Shown: positions 25,341 to 34,126, numbered from the stretch's first letter. The stretch: DNA of 64,000 bases from CAVQBJ01 sp963819075 (GCA_963819075.1 CAWFUP010000004.1:784829-848828); one strand, 5' to 3'. The notes: generated from the letters alone by a model not told the origin. Program-made: numbers and translations.

Positions 25341-26831
25341 ATGGCCCTGGCGCTCACGTGGGCGCTGCTCTGGCTCGCACCCGCGGGCGCGAGCGCGGCG
25401 CCTGAGAGCCTGTCTGCGCTGCGCGGCGAGCTGGCCCACGAGATGGCGCTCGCCGGCCCGGGCTCGGGCGCCTACGTGTACGACACGAGCGCTCGGCGCC
25501 TGCTCTATCAGTCGCGCGGCGACACGCCGCACCCGCCGGCGTCGGTCGAGAAGCTGTACACGTCGACGACTGCGCTCATCCACTTCGGCCCGACGGCGCG
25601 GCTGCAGACGACCGTGCTCGGCGTCGGGACGCTCGACGCGGCGGGCGTATGGCACGGGGACCTGTATCTGCACGGCGGCGGCGACCCGACGTTCGGCACG
25701 ACGGCGTTCATCGACGGCACCTACGGCGCCGGGGACGGTGCCTCGGTGTCGCAGCTGGCCGAGTCGCTTCGCACCGCGGGCGTGCGCCGGGTCGAGGGGA
25801 GGCTGCTCGGCGACGAATCGCTCTTCGACGCGCTTCGGGGAGGCCCGACGACCGGCTACGCAACCGACCCGGAGGTCGAGGGCGTGCTGAGCGCGCTCGC
25901 CTTCAACCGCGGCGCGAGCGGGACGGCGACGGGGCTGCATGCGCCGGCGGCCTACGCGGCGCAGCGCTTCGCCGCGGCGCTGCGGGGGATCGGCATCGTC
26001 GTCACCGGCGGGACCGGTGCGGGCATCGCGCCCGGAGCGGCCACGCCTCTGGCGGCCGTGGCCTCGCCGCCGCTCGGCACGCTGCTGCGCCTGATGCTGC
26101 CGCCGTCCGACAACTACTTCGCCGAGACGCTCGTGAAGGACATCGGAGCGTCGTTCGGGGGCGCCGGCACGACCGCCGCCGGTGCCGCGGTCGTCCGGGC
26201 CACGATCGCCGCCCTCGGCATCCACATCTCGGTCGTCGACGGCTCGGGCCTGTCGCGTGCCGACGCCACGACGCCCGACCAGGTGGCGACCCTGCTGACC
26301 GACTACGTCGCCAGTCCGCTCTACGGCGTCCTGCGTGGCGCACTCGCCCGCCCCGGACAGACGGGCACGCTCAGCCTGCGCATGCGCGGCTCGGCGGCCG
26401 TCGGGCGCTGCGCCGCCAAGACCGGGACGCTCAACTTCGTCTCCAACCTGGCGGGCTGGTGCACCGCCGAGGGCGGGCACACGCTCGCGTTCGCCTTCTT
26501 CATGGACGGCATCGACGTGCTCACCGCTCACGTCCTGCAGGACGGCATGACGATCGCCCTCGCACGCTACGACGACGGCACCCCGGCCGGCGCGCCCGCG
26601 CCTGCCCCGCCGCTGCTGGTCGCCCCGACCGGACCGACTGGGCCTTCGGGGCCGTCCGGATCGACGGGGGCGACGGGTCCGGCCGGGACGGGCGGACCCG
26701 GTGGGGCGAGCGGGGCGCGCGGCTCGGGTGCCGCGGGCGGGTCCGGCGGCGCGGGCGCGCCGCCCGCCGGCACGGTCGTCGTGCCCGCGGGCAGCGGCGC
26801 GTCGACCGCGGCCGGCGGCACGTCGGGCTGA
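25341..26831 (+). CDS. dacB: D-alanyl-D-alanine carboxypeptidase (PBP4/DacB, S13 family) with collagen-like tail
   Basis: A 496-residue secreted penicillin-binding protein that trims or cleaves peptidoglycan cross-links. It has a signal peptide at 1-19 (ending GASA). The catalytic SVEK motif is in PASVEKLYT, SDN is in PPSDNYFAE and KTG is in AAKTGTLNFVS, all spaced as in class C PBP4. After the domain, about 75 residues of Gly-Pro-Thr/Ser triplets (GPTGPSGPSGSTGATGPAG) and Gly/Ala/Ser sequence form a collagen-like tail. ATG 25341 was chosen for the signal peptide and AAGG 8 bases upstream; ATG 25293 in the same frame would add 16 residues. Confidence 0.88.
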   Translation: MALALTWALLWLAPAGASAAPESLSALRGELAHEMALAGPGSGAYVYDTSARRLLYQSRGDTPHPPASVEKLYTSTTALIHFGPTARLQTTVLGVGTLDAAGVWHGDLYLHGGGDPTFGTTAFIDGTYGAGDGASVSQLAESLRTAGVRRVEGRLLGDESLFDALRGGPTTGYATDPEVEGVLSALAFNRGASGTATGLHAPAAYAAQRFAAALRGIGIVVTGGTGAGIAPGAATPLAAVASPPLGTLLRLMLPPSDNYFAETLVKDIGASFGGAGTTAAGAAVVRATIAALGIHISVVDGSGLSRADATTPDQVATLLTDYVASPLYGVLRGALARPGQTGTLSLRMRGSAAVGRCAAKTGTLNFVSNLAGWCTAEGGHTLAFAFFMDGIDVLTAHVLQDGMTIALARYDDGTPAGAPAPAPPLLVAPTGPTGPSGPSGSTGATGPAGTGGPGGASGARGSGAAGGSGGAGAPPAGTVVVPAGSGASTAAGGTSG

Positions 26832-26986
26832 GGTGGCGGCCAGGTCTGTCGATCCGGCGCCGGGCGGCGCGAACGACACGCGGCACCGTTGGGTGCTGCT
26901 GTCGACCTCCCCCGCGTAGCGGTCGGTTGGCGCGCTGGCGCGAGACCGCGCGGCGAGCGGGGCGGGGATTGGCCGAGCGCCACCAG

Positions 26987-27039
26987 GGGGGGTGTTCGTC
27001 GTTTGTGCGAATAGTCATGCCTAACGACGAACACCCCCC
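26987..27039. repeat. Long palindrome, copy 2 (17-bp arms, 19-nt loop)
   Basis: Arm GGGGGGTGTTCGTCGTT (26987-27003) and its exact complement (27023-27039) enclose a 19-base loop. It lies between dacB and ligA, which converge, so it may end transcription. The arm matches copy 1 at 9618-9666 at 12 of 15 positions, and every difference is matched by a compensating change in the opposite arm. Confidence 0.75.
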
Positions 27040-27105
27040 GCTGCCCCGCTATTGCCTGGGCCGCCGGACGTAACGACCACCGTCGCGGCCACGCCTGGCC
27101 GCCCG

Positions 27106-29148
27106 CTACTCCCCGACCAGCTCCCGCAGGCCCGCCTCGTCGAGCACCGGCACCCCGAGGCGTTCGGCCTTCTCGAGCTTGGACCCCGGGCTCTCCCCGG
27201 CCACGACGTAGTCCGTCTTCTTGGACACCGAGGCGGTCACGCGCCCGCCGGCCGCGACGATCCGCTCGGTGGCCTGCTCGCGCGACCACTCGGGCAGCGT
27301 TCCGGTGAGCACCAGCGTGCGCCCGGCGAGCGGGCCCTCGCTCGGCGGCGGGCCCTCCTCGTGCAGACGCAGCCCGAGGCCACGGAGGTCCTCGATGAGC
27401 GCCCGCATGGCCGCGTCGGCGAGCTGCTCGGAGATGATCTGCGCCATCTTGTCGCCGATACCGGGTGTCTGCGCGATCTGCTCGGGGGAGGCGTCGAGCA
27501 GGGCGTCGATCGATCGAAAGTGCATGGCGAGGTTGCGCCCGGTCACCTCGCCCACCTCCTCGATGCCGAGCGCGAACAGGACCCTGGCGAAGGGGCGCTC
27601 CTTCGAGGCCTCGATCGACGCGACGAGCTTCTGAGCCGAGATCTCGCCGAATCCCTCGAGGTCGACGAGCTCCTCGGCCGTGAGCCGGTAGAAGTCCGCG
27701 GCCGTGCGCACGAGACCGCGCTCCTGCAGCGCCGCGACCTGCTTCTCGCCGAGCCCGTCGACATCCATCGCCCCGCGCGACACGAAGTGCTTGAGCAGCT
27801 GCCATCGCCGCTCCGGGCAGTCGCGGTTCGGGCACTTCGTGAATACCGAGTCCTCGGGCTTGACCGTCGGCGTGTCGCAGAACGGGCAGCGCTCGGGCGG
27901 ACGCGGCGGTGGCGGTCGATCCGCGTGCTCGACGACGTGGGGAGCGGGTGAGACGACCTGCGGGATGACGTCGCCGGCGCGCAGCACGATGACGTCCTCG
28001 CCGGGACGGATGTCCTTGCGCGCCAGATCCTCCTCGTTGTGCAAGGTCGCCAGCTTGATCACGACCCCACCAACTCCGACCGGCTCCAGCGCCGCGAACG
28101 GATGTAGGTCGCCGAACTTGCCGACGTTCCACATCACGGCCTTCAGCCGCGTGACGGCCGTCGTGGGCGGGAACTTCCAGGCCACTGCCCAGCGTGGATC
28201 GCGCCCGACCGAGCCGAGTCGGCGCTGCAGCTCGAGGTCGGCGACCTTGACCACGACGCCGTCGATCTCGAAGTCCAGGCCGCCGCGGCGCTCCTGCCAG
28301 GACAGGCACTGCGCGATCACCGCGTCCTCACTGCCGAGCCGCTGGATGTCCGGGTTCACCCGGAAGCCGTGCTCGCGCAGCCATTGCAGCGCGTCCCAGT
28401 GCGACGTGAACGAGAGGCCGTCGGTAATCCCGACCTGGTAGGCCCACATCGATAGCGGCCGTTCGGCGGCCAGGGCCGGGTCGAGCTGGCGGATCGTGCC
28501 CGCGGCCGAGTTGCGCGGGTTCATGAACGTCGACAGCCCGGCCTCGGCGCGGCGCTCGTTGAGCGCGGTGAAATCGCGCAGCGACATGTACACCTCGCCG
28601 CGCACCTCCAGCAGCGGCGGGGCGCCCTCCACGCGCAGCGGGATCGAACCGATCGTGCGCAGGTTGTGGGTGACGTCCTCGCCGGTCTGACCGTCCCCGC
28701 GGGTGGCGCCGCGCTCGAGCACTCCGTCGCGATACACGAGGCTGATGGCCAGGCCGTCGATCTTCGGTTCCACGACGTACTCGAACGCCGGGTCATCGAT
28801 GCCCTCGCGGGCCAGGTGCGAGCGCATGCGGGCGACCCAGGCGCGGAGCTCCTCCTCGGAGCGAACGTTCCCGAGCGACAGCATCGGCTCGAGGTGGTTG
28901 ACCTTCTGCAGCTGCGACACCGGCGCACCGCCGGTGCGCTGTGTCGGCGAATCCGGCGTGCGCAGCGCCGGGTACTCGGCCTCGAGCCCGCGCAGCTCGT
29001 CCAGGAGCGCGTCGTAGGCGTCGTCGCCGATCTCGGGATCGTCGAGGGTGTAGTAGCGATGGGCGTGGTACTCGAGCACGCGCCGCAGCTCGGCCGCGCG
29101 GGCGGCCACGTCGGCCCCGGCCACGGTATCCGTCCCCCCCGCGCTCAC
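27106..29148 (-). CDS. ligA: NAD-dependent DNA ligase
   Basis: A 680-residue replication and repair ligase. The adenylation domain has the active-site Lys in VEPKIDGLAIS near residue 125, with NAD-site residues in the preceding YYTLDDPEIGDDAYDAL. The OB fold is followed by a four-Cys zinc finger (CPFCDTPT, CPNRDC), helix-hairpin-helix repeats (LVDLEGFGEISAQKLVASIE) and a BRCT domain (GRTLVLTGTLPEWSREQA). The length is standard. It starts at GTG 29148, overlapping the surE stop by 4 bases, so it is translated with surE. Confidence 0.97.
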   Translation of the reverse strand: MSAGGTDTVAGADVAARAAELRRVLEYHAHRYYTLDDPEIGDDAYDALLDELRGLEAEYPALRTPDSPTQRTGGAPVSQLQKVNHLEPMLSLGNVRSEEELRAWVARMRSHLAREGIDDPAFEYVVEPKIDGLAISLVYRDGVLERGATRGDGQTGEDVTHNLRTIGSIPLRVEGAPPLLEVRGEVYMSLRDFTALNERRAEAGLSTFMNPRNSAAGTIRQLDPALAAERPLSMWAYQVGITDGLSFTSHWDALQWLREHGFRVNPDIQRLGSEDAVIAQCLSWQERRGGLDFEIDGVVVKVADLELQRRLGSVGRDPRWAVAWKFPPTTAVTRLKAVMWNVGKFGDLHPFAALEPVGVGGVVIKLATLHNEEDLARKDIRPGEDVIVLRAGDVIPQVVSPAPHVVEHADRPPPPRPPERCPFCDTPTVKPEDSVFTKCPNRDCPERRWQLLKHFVSRGAMDVDGLGEKQVAALQERGLVRTAADFYRLTAEELVDLEGFGEISAQKLVASIEASKERPFARVLFALGIEEVGEVTGRNLAMHFRSIDALLDASPEQIAQTPGIGDKMAQIISEQLADAAMRALIEDLRGLGLRLHEEGPPPSEGPLAGRTLVLTGTLPEWSREQATERIVAAGGRVTASVSKKTDYVVAGESPGSKLEKAERLGVPVLDEAGLRELVGE

Positions 29149-29963
29149 TGCCCCGCGCGTACCTCGGGAGCGAGCAGCGCCTGCAGGTCAAAGCCGCGCA
29201 GAGCCTGCAGGCCGGGGCGATCGGTCAGGTCGAAGTGGATCGGCGTGACGGCGATGCGGCCCCCGGCCACCGCCGCGAGGTCGGTACCGGGATCGTCGTG
29301 GTAGCCCGGATCCGATCCGTAGACCCAGTAGCGACGGCGCGCCCCCTCTTCGTGCTCGAGCCTGAGCTCGTCCTCGTAGATGCGCTTGCCGAGGCGCGTA
29401 ACCTCGACGCCGCTCGGCGTGCCGGCCGGCACATTGACGTTCAGCAGCGTGTTCGCCGGCAGCGGCACGTCCTCGATGCGCCCGACGAGCGCGCAGGCGA
29501 ATGCGGCCGCAACATCGAAGTTGAATCCCCCGTCGAAGCGGAAGTCGAGCGCCGCAGCGCCCGATTGCTGGGAGACCGCGAGCGCCGGCACGCCGAGAAC
29601 CACCCCCTCGAGCGCGGCGGCAACGGTCCCCGAGTAGGTGATGTCGTCGCCGAGATTGGCGCCGTGGTTGATCCCCGATACGACGAGGTCGGCGCGGAAT
29701 CCCTCGATCAGGCCGAGGTCGGCCAGGCGCACGCAATCGACGGGTGTGCCGTCGGTCGCGTAGCCGACGCTGCCATCGGCGAACGGGACCTCCTCGACCC
29801 ATAGCGGCCGGCGGGTCGTGATCGAGCGAGCCATCGCCGAGCGGTTGCCGTCCGGCGCGATCACGGCGAGATGAACGCCTGGAACCGCTCGCAGCCCGCG
29901 GCGCAGAGCCTGCAGGCCCTCCGCGTCGATCCCGTCGTCGTTGGTGAGAAGGACGTTCAGCAC
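29145..29963 (-). CDS. surE: 5'-nucleotidase SurE
   Basis: A 272-residue metal-dependent nucleotidase acting on nucleoside monophosphates. NVLLTNDDGIDAEGLQAL holds the paired Asp metal ligands, APDGNRSAMARSITTRRPL the Ser/Asn site and VVSGINHGANLGDDITYSG the conserved Asn. The start was set at GTG 29963 because the family begins one or two residues before the first strand. A TATGCT -10 element lies exactly 7 bases upstream, which fits a leaderless transcript; ATG 29975 is the alternative. ligA follows with a 4-base overlap. Confidence 0.93.
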   Translation of the reverse strand: MLNVLLTNDDGIDAEGLQALRRGLRAVPGVHLAVIAPDGNRSAMARSITTRRPLWVEEVPFADGSVGYATDGTPVDCVRLADLGLIEGFRADLVVSGINHGANLGDDITYSGTVAAALEGVVLGVPALAVSQQSGAAALDFRFDGGFNFDVAAAFACALVGRIEDVPLPANTLLNVNVPAGTPSGVEVTRLGKRIYEDELRLEHEEGARRRYWVYGSDPGYHDDPGTDLAAVAGGRIAVTPIHFDLTDRPGLQALRGFDLQALLAPEVRAGQ

Positions 29964-29970
29964 GCCTTCG

Positions 29971-29976
29971 AGCATA
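29971..29976 (-). promoter_or_regulatory. -10 element (TATGCT) for a leaderless surE-ligA transcript
   Basis: TATGCT on the minus strand is 7 bases from the GTG at 29963, the usual spacing between a -10 and the first transcribed base. No Shine-Dalgarno sequence is present, in keeping with leaderless translation. Confidence 0.5.
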
Positions 29977-30043
29977 GTGGGCGCCCGCGACCCTGCCAGC
30001 GCGCAACGCACCGTCCACCGCAACATATCTCCGTCCGTTGCGT

Positions 30044-30049
30044 TAGAGT
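30044..30049 (+). promoter_or_regulatory. -10 element (TAGAGT) upstream of the c-di-AMP riboswitch
   Basis: TAGAGT lies 7-8 bases before the first base of the aptamer, so the transcript would begin at the riboswitch. No -35 consensus is seen. Confidence 0.5.
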
Positions 30050-30056
30050 GCCCGCC

Positions 30057-30180
30057 ACGCCGAATCCCCGGAACGGTCCGGGGAACGGGGGACCCGAGTT
30101 TTCGGGGCGAGTCCCGCGGTTATCCGCGAGAGGCGCGACAGCGCTAGCCCGTCAGCTAACCCCGCAGGCCTGACCACGAA
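30057..30180 (+). ncRNA. Cyclic di-AMP riboswitch (ydaO-yuaA type)
   Basis: The leader carries the ydaO signature in order: GCCGAATCCCCGGAACGG, then AACGGGGGACCCGAG, TTTTCGGGGCGAGTCCCGCG and the conserved 3' end CTAGCCCGTCAGCTAACCCC followed by GCAGGC. In actinobacteria this class (RF00379) precedes cell-wall hydrolases and binds c-di-AMP, usually turning the gene off. Here it sits in front of the LytM-domain gene at 30188. The aptamer ends only a few bases before the GAAGGGA ribosome binding site, and no separate terminator hairpin is visible. Control at translation start, or by helix P1, is therefore plausible. Confidence 0.92.
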
Positions 30181-30187
30181 GGGACCA

Positions 30188-31009
30188 ATGCCCAAAGCGA
30201 CGCCCGTAAAGGCGTGCGTTGTCGCAGTGCTCTGCCTGGCCGGATGGGCGCTCGCCGCGGTGAGCGACGCCGCGGCCCGCACGAATGCGGCGGCGGCGGC
30301 GACCGGCGGATCCGCGGCGCCCTCGGGCGGAGCGACCGCCCCGACGGCACCGAGCTCGTCGACGAGCGTCCCGAGTGGGTCCACGGGCCCGACCGGCGCC
30401 GGAGGTGCGACGGGTGGCGCCGCCCCGACCGCGCCGCCCGTGGTAATCGGGCCCTACAAGCCCGGCGGTCCCGCGGATTGGGTCTTCCCGCTGTACCCGC
30501 TCTCCCGCGTGGCCGCGCCGAGCACGTGGACGCTCGACCAGGGCGTGGATCTCGGGGGTAACGCGAACCAGTGCGGCCCGCAGCTGCTCGAGCTCGCGGT
30601 GGCGAGCGGGACGATCGTGAAGGAGGGCCTGGACGGGTTCGGCGGCGCGGCGCCGGTCCTGAAGGTCGACAGCGGGCCCGACGCTGGTCGCTTCGTCTAC
30701 TACGGCCATGCGATGCCGGCGCTCGTCCCGGTGGGCACGCACGTCGTCGCCGGCGAGGAGATCGCCGAGGTCGGCTGCGGCGACGTCGGCATCTCCAGCG
30801 CACCGCACCTCGAGATCGGCATCAGTCCGCCAGGTGCCACGAACCTCACGACGATGATGCCGAGCTTCGGGCAGACGTCCCCGGAGTCGATGGCCGACCT
30901 GGTCGGCGCCTTCCAGGCCGCCGGAGGACGCAAGGCCGCAACGACGGCCAAGCCGACCAGCGGCAAGGGCGGCCCCGCGCCGTCCAAGCGCGCGAGCCGC
31001 CGCCGCTAG
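30188..31009 (+). CDS. Secreted LytM/M23-like protein with altered metal site
   Basis: A 273-residue exported protein with a signal peptide (1-30), then a Gly/Ser/Thr/Ala-rich linker (to about 78) and a LytM barrel (about 90-225). In active M23 enzymes the HxGxD and HxH motifs bind zinc. Here the first reads DQGVD (His replaced by Asp) and the last reads HLE (second His replaced by Glu), while the YYGHAM His remains. It may be a non-catalytic LytM domain that binds wall or activates another hydrolase. The basic Lys/Arg/Ser tail could bind the wall. Its transcript begins with a c-di-AMP riboswitch. Confidence 0.8.
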   Translation: MPKATPVKACVVAVLCLAGWALAAVSDAAARTNAAAAATGGSAAPSGGATAPTAPSSSTSVPSGSTGPTGAGGATGGAAPTAPPVVIGPYKPGGPADWVFPLYPLSRVAAPSTWTLDQGVDLGGNANQCGPQLLELAVASGTIVKEGLDGFGGAAPVLKVDSGPDAGRFVYYGHAMPALVPVGTHVVAGEEIAEVGCGDVGISSAPHLEIGISPPGATNLTTMMPSFGQTSPESMADLVGAFQAAGGRKAATTAKPTSGKGGPAPSKRASRRR

Positions 31010-31015
31010 GCGACG

Positions 31016-31897
31016 CTAGGGGAGCTCGCGCAGCTCCTCGAGCACGCGCGACGGGCGCTGCTCGGGCAGCCAGTGCCCACTGTCAGGCACGAACCGCAGC
31101 GTCATGTCGTCGGCGTGCGCCTCGAAGCCGCGCAGCACGGGGGCGCGCAGAACCGGGTCGCTATCGCCGACGAGCAGGCGCGTCGGCACGCGCAGGCGGG
31201 CGTCCCGGTAGCGCCCGCACAGGATCGCCGGCATCTCCGAGGTCAGGAACGTCCGGTACAGCGACTGCGTGGCCCGGACGCTTCCGGGCTCGGTCAGCGT
31301 CGCGGTATACAGGTCGATGGTCTCGTCGTCGAACACGCCGTCGCCGGCGAGAGCGACGAACCGCCGCGTCACAGCGCGGCGCGCGAACAGCTCGGGCCCG
31401 AGCGGCGAGGCGATCACGAACTGGTACCACAGCCGCAGCAGCGAGCGGGGGTCGGGGATGCCGCCGCCGGGGGTGAACCACGGGTGGGTGACCGACAGCG
31501 CGAGGAAGCTGCGAAAACGCTCGGGCGCGCGCAGGCAAGCGAGAAAGCCGGTGAAGCCGCCCCAGTCGTGTCCGATGAGGCGGACCTGCTCGCCGCTTCC
31601 GGGCAGCGCAAGCCCGAGCGCGTCCAGGACGCCGAGCAGGTCGGTGGCCAGCGTCTCCTTGTCGTAGCGGCCGGGCGGCGGCTGCGACCAACCGAACCCG
31701 CGCAGGTCGGGGCAGATCACGCGATTCTCCTCGGCGAGTGGCCCGATCACGCGCCGCCACTCCCACCAGTGCTGCGGCCACCCGTGCTGCAGGACGATCG
31801 CCGGTCCCTCGCCGGCCTCGGCCACGTGCAGCCGTACGCCGCCGACGGTGACCTCCCGGTGGGTCACCCCGGGCAGATCGGGAATCGCAGGCGCCAC
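31016..31897 (-). CDS. Alpha/beta hydrolase, epoxide-hydrolase-like
   Basis: A 293-residue hydrolase. The oxyanion motif is HGWPQHWWEW, the nucleophile elbow GHDWGG carries Asp rather than Ser, the acid is in VGDSDPVL and the base in PDSGHWLPEQRP. An Asp nucleophile with HGWP is typical of epoxide hydrolases and haloalkane dehalogenases. GTG 31897 was chosen because it falls just after the truA stop; an open frame upstream overlaps truA. It is probably read through from the ribosomal operon. The substrate is unknown. Confidence 0.83.
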   Translation of the reverse strand: MAPAIPDLPGVTHREVTVGGVRLHVAEAGEGPAIVLQHGWPQHWWEWRRVIGPLAEENRVICPDLRGFGWSQPPPGRYDKETLATDLLGVLDALGLALPGSGEQVRLIGHDWGGFTGFLACLRAPERFRSFLALSVTHPWFTPGGGIPDPRSLLRLWYQFVIASPLGPELFARRAVTRRFVALAGDGVFDDETIDLYTATLTEPGSVRATQSLYRTFLTSEMPAILCGRYRDARLRVPTRLLVGDSDPVLRAPVLRGFEAHADDMTLRFVPDSGHWLPEQRPSRVLEELRELP

Positions 31898-31907
31898 GGG
31901 CGCCAGA

Positions 31908-32633
31908 CTACCCGTCGACGTAGCGAACGGACGCGAGGTGCAGGCCGTGGGGCGGCGCGGTCGGCCCGGCCTCCGAGCGCGGCCGGCCCTCCAGCAGGGC
32001 AACGAACGCCTCCAGCGACCGCTGCCCAGTCGCCACTTCGAGCATCGTGCCGACGAGCACCCGGTTCATATGGCGCATGAACGTGTCGGCCTCGATCCAG
32101 AACTCGAGCAGATCCCCGCGCTCGAGCCACTTGGCCATCGTCACGTCGCGTTCGAAGCGCACGTGGTCGGTCTCGGTCGGCGTGAAGGCGGTGAAGTCGT
32201 GCGTGCCCTCCACGGCCGCGGCGCAGGCGTGCAGCGCCTCGCGCTCGAGCCCGCGCGGCCACCACAGCGCGTGCCCTCGCTCGAACACGCTGCGGCTGCG
32301 GCGGTGCAACAGGCGATAGGAGTACGTGCGGCTGACGGCATCGCCGCGGGCGTCGAAGTCCTCACCGCGCGGCTCACAGGCGAGCACCGCGACGTCCGGC
32401 GGAAGGACGGCGTTCAGCCGCTGCGGATCGACCGCCTCGTGGCCGTAGCTGGCGACCTGGCCCCACGCGTGCACGCCGCGGTCGGTGCGTCCGGCCACCG
32501 TGAGCGTGACCGGCTCGCGCAGGAACGTCGCCAGCGCGCGCTCGACCTCCTCCTGCACGCTTCGCAGGCCCGGCTGGCGAGCCCACCCGACGAACTCGCC
32601 GCCGTCGTATTCGAGCGTCAGCTTGGTGACCAT
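31908..32633 (-). CDS. truA: tRNA pseudouridine synthase A
   Basis: A 241-residue enzyme that makes pseudouridine at positions 38-40 of the tRNA anticodon arm. The catalytic Asp is in AGRTDRGVHAWGQVASY near residue 50. LEYDGGEFVGWARQP at the N-terminus and MNRVLVGTMLEVATGQRS near the C-terminus are family motifs. It lies 30 bases after rplQ in the usual actinobacterial rplQ-truA order and is the last translation gene of this run. Confidence 0.96.
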   Translation of the reverse strand: MVTKLTLEYDGGEFVGWARQPGLRSVQEEVERALATFLREPVTLTVAGRTDRGVHAWGQVASYGHEAVDPQRLNAVLPPDVAVLACEPRGEDFDARGDAVSRTYSYRLLHRRSRSVFERGHALWWPRGLEREALHACAAAVEGTHDFTAFTPTETDHVRFERDVTMAKWLERGDLLEFWIEADTFMRHMNRVLVGTMLEVATGQRSLEAFVALLEGRPRSEAGPTAPPHGLHLASVRYVDG

Positions 32634-32663
32634 CGCCGGCCGTCTGCGGCGCCGGCGCGCCGG

Positions 32664-33017
32664 TCAGACGAGCTCGAGGAAGACCATCTCGGTCGCGTCG
32701 CTGCGACGCGGGCCGAGCTTGAGGATGCGCGTGTAGCCGCCGGGCCGGTCGGCGTATCGCGGCGCCACCTCCTCGAAGAGGCGATGGACCGCGAACTTGT
32801 CCTGCCCGAGCGCCGCCAGCGCCTGCCGGCGCGCGTGCAGGTCACCACGCTTGGCCAGCGTGATGAGCTTCTCGACCTCCGGCTTCACGGCCTTCGCCTT
32901 CGCCTCGGAGGTCTTGATGCGATCGTGCTCGAGCACCTCCTTGGAGAGGTTCATGAGCAGCGCCTTGCGGTGGGCGCTATCGCGGCTGAGCTTGTGGCGG
33001 GTCTTCTGGTGGCGCAT
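32664..33017 (-). CDS. rplQ: 50S ribosomal protein L17 (bL17)
   Basis: 117 residues of normal length. MRHQKTRHKLSRDSAHRKAL is the typical basic N-terminus that contacts 23S rRNA near the exit-tunnel side of the large subunit. The C-terminal YTRILKLGPRRSDATEMVFLE is the conserved end. It follows rpoA by 25 bases and precedes truA, so it belongs to the alpha-operon transcript. Confidence 0.97.
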   Translation of the reverse strand: MRHQKTRHKLSRDSAHRKALLMNLSKEVLEHDRIKTSEAKAKAVKPEVEKLITLAKRGDLHARRQALAALGQDKFAVHRLFEEVAPRYADRPGGYTRILKLGPRRSDATEMVFLELV

Positions 33018-33042
33018 GGTCGGCCCTTTGCCGTCGTGCAGT

Positions 33043-34020
33043 CTAGTCCTGACGGAGATCGAGGCCGCGGGCGTGCAGCGTCTCGATGACCTCGTCGATC
33101 GACTTCTTGCCGAAGTTGGGGATCGCGTTGAGCTCGGACTCAGACTTGGAGATGAGGTCCCCGACCGTCTGGATGCCGGCGCGCTTGAGGCAGTTGTAGG
33201 ACCGCACCCCGAGCTCGAGCTCCTCGATGAGGATGCCCCACTCCTCGCCCTGCAGCTGCGCCGGAGCGCCGGCGACGCCGCCCGGACCGTTGTGGCCGTC
33301 GAGCTGTCCGCCGGGGCCGGCGCGGAGCTCCTGGATGCGATCGGCGTCGGTGAAGATCGCCAGCTGGGAGATGAGCAGCTCGGCCGCCTCGCGCAGCGCG
33401 GCCTGCGGCTCGATCGAGCCGTCGGTCTCGATGTCGAGCGTCAGCTTGTCGAAGTCGGTCTTCTGACCGACGCGGGCCTGCTCGACGGCGTAGGCGACGC
33501 GACGCACCGGCGAGAAGATCGAGTCGATCGGAATGACCCCGATCGGCTGGTCGGGCGACTTGTTCTCCTCGGCCGGGCGGTAACCGCGACCGCGACCGAT
33601 CGTCATGTACAGCTCGAGCTTCGTCTTCTTCTCGAGCGTGGCGATGTGGACCTCGGGGTTGAGGATCTCCACGCCGGCCGGAAGGTCGATGTCCTTGGCG
33701 GTGATCTCACCGGGACCGGTGACGACGAGCGGCGCCTCGACCTCGGTCGCATCGGAGTGCATCCGGCACACGATCCCCTTGAGGTTGAGGACGATGTCGG
33801 TCACGTCCTCCTTGACGCCCTGAATGGTCGAGAACTCGTGCGCCACACCCTCGATGCGCACGCTCGTGACGGCCGCCCCAGCGAGCGAGGACAGAAGCAC
33901 GCGCCGCAGTGAGTTGCCGAATGTGTAGCCGAAACCGCGATCGAGCGGCTCGATCGTGAACGTGCCGCGGTTCTCCTCCACCGACTCGCTGGTGATCCGG
34001 GGAATTTGGAAGTCAAGCAT
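33043..34020 (-). CDS. rpoA: RNA polymerase alpha subunit
   Basis: 325 residues. The N-terminal dimerisation domain has TIEPLDRGFGYTFGNSLRRV and the loop VYDIVLN-like segment (DVTDIVLNLKG). A flexible Gly/Asn/Pro linker (about 230-255) leads to the alpha-CTD with LKRAGIQTVGDLISKSESEL followed by NAIPNFGKKSIDEVIETL, which binds UP elements and activators. It sits between rpsD and rplQ, as in most bacteria, with a 106-base spacer after rpsD. Confidence 0.98.
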   Translation of the reverse strand: MLDFQIPRITSESVEENRGTFTIEPLDRGFGYTFGNSLRRVLLSSLAGAAVTSVRIEGVAHEFSTIQGVKEDVTDIVLNLKGIVCRMHSDATEVEAPLVVTGPGEITAKDIDLPAGVEILNPEVHIATLEKKTKLELYMTIGRGRGYRPAEENKSPDQPIGVIPIDSIFSPVRRVAYAVEQARVGQKTDFDKLTLDIETDGSIEPQAALREAAELLISQLAIFTDADRIQELRAGPGGQLDGHNGPGGVAGAPAQLQGEEWGILIEELELGVRSYNCLKRAGIQTVGDLISKSESELNAIPNFGKKSIDEVIETLHARGLDLRQD

Positions 34021-34126
34021 CAGGGTCCTAACGTCGTTCGTAGTAGGGACCGGCGTCGCTGCCGGACACCGGCTCCGGAGGCACCGCGGACCGACGAGCG
34101 GGCGCGCGGCGCTGTGCCAGTTTCTG

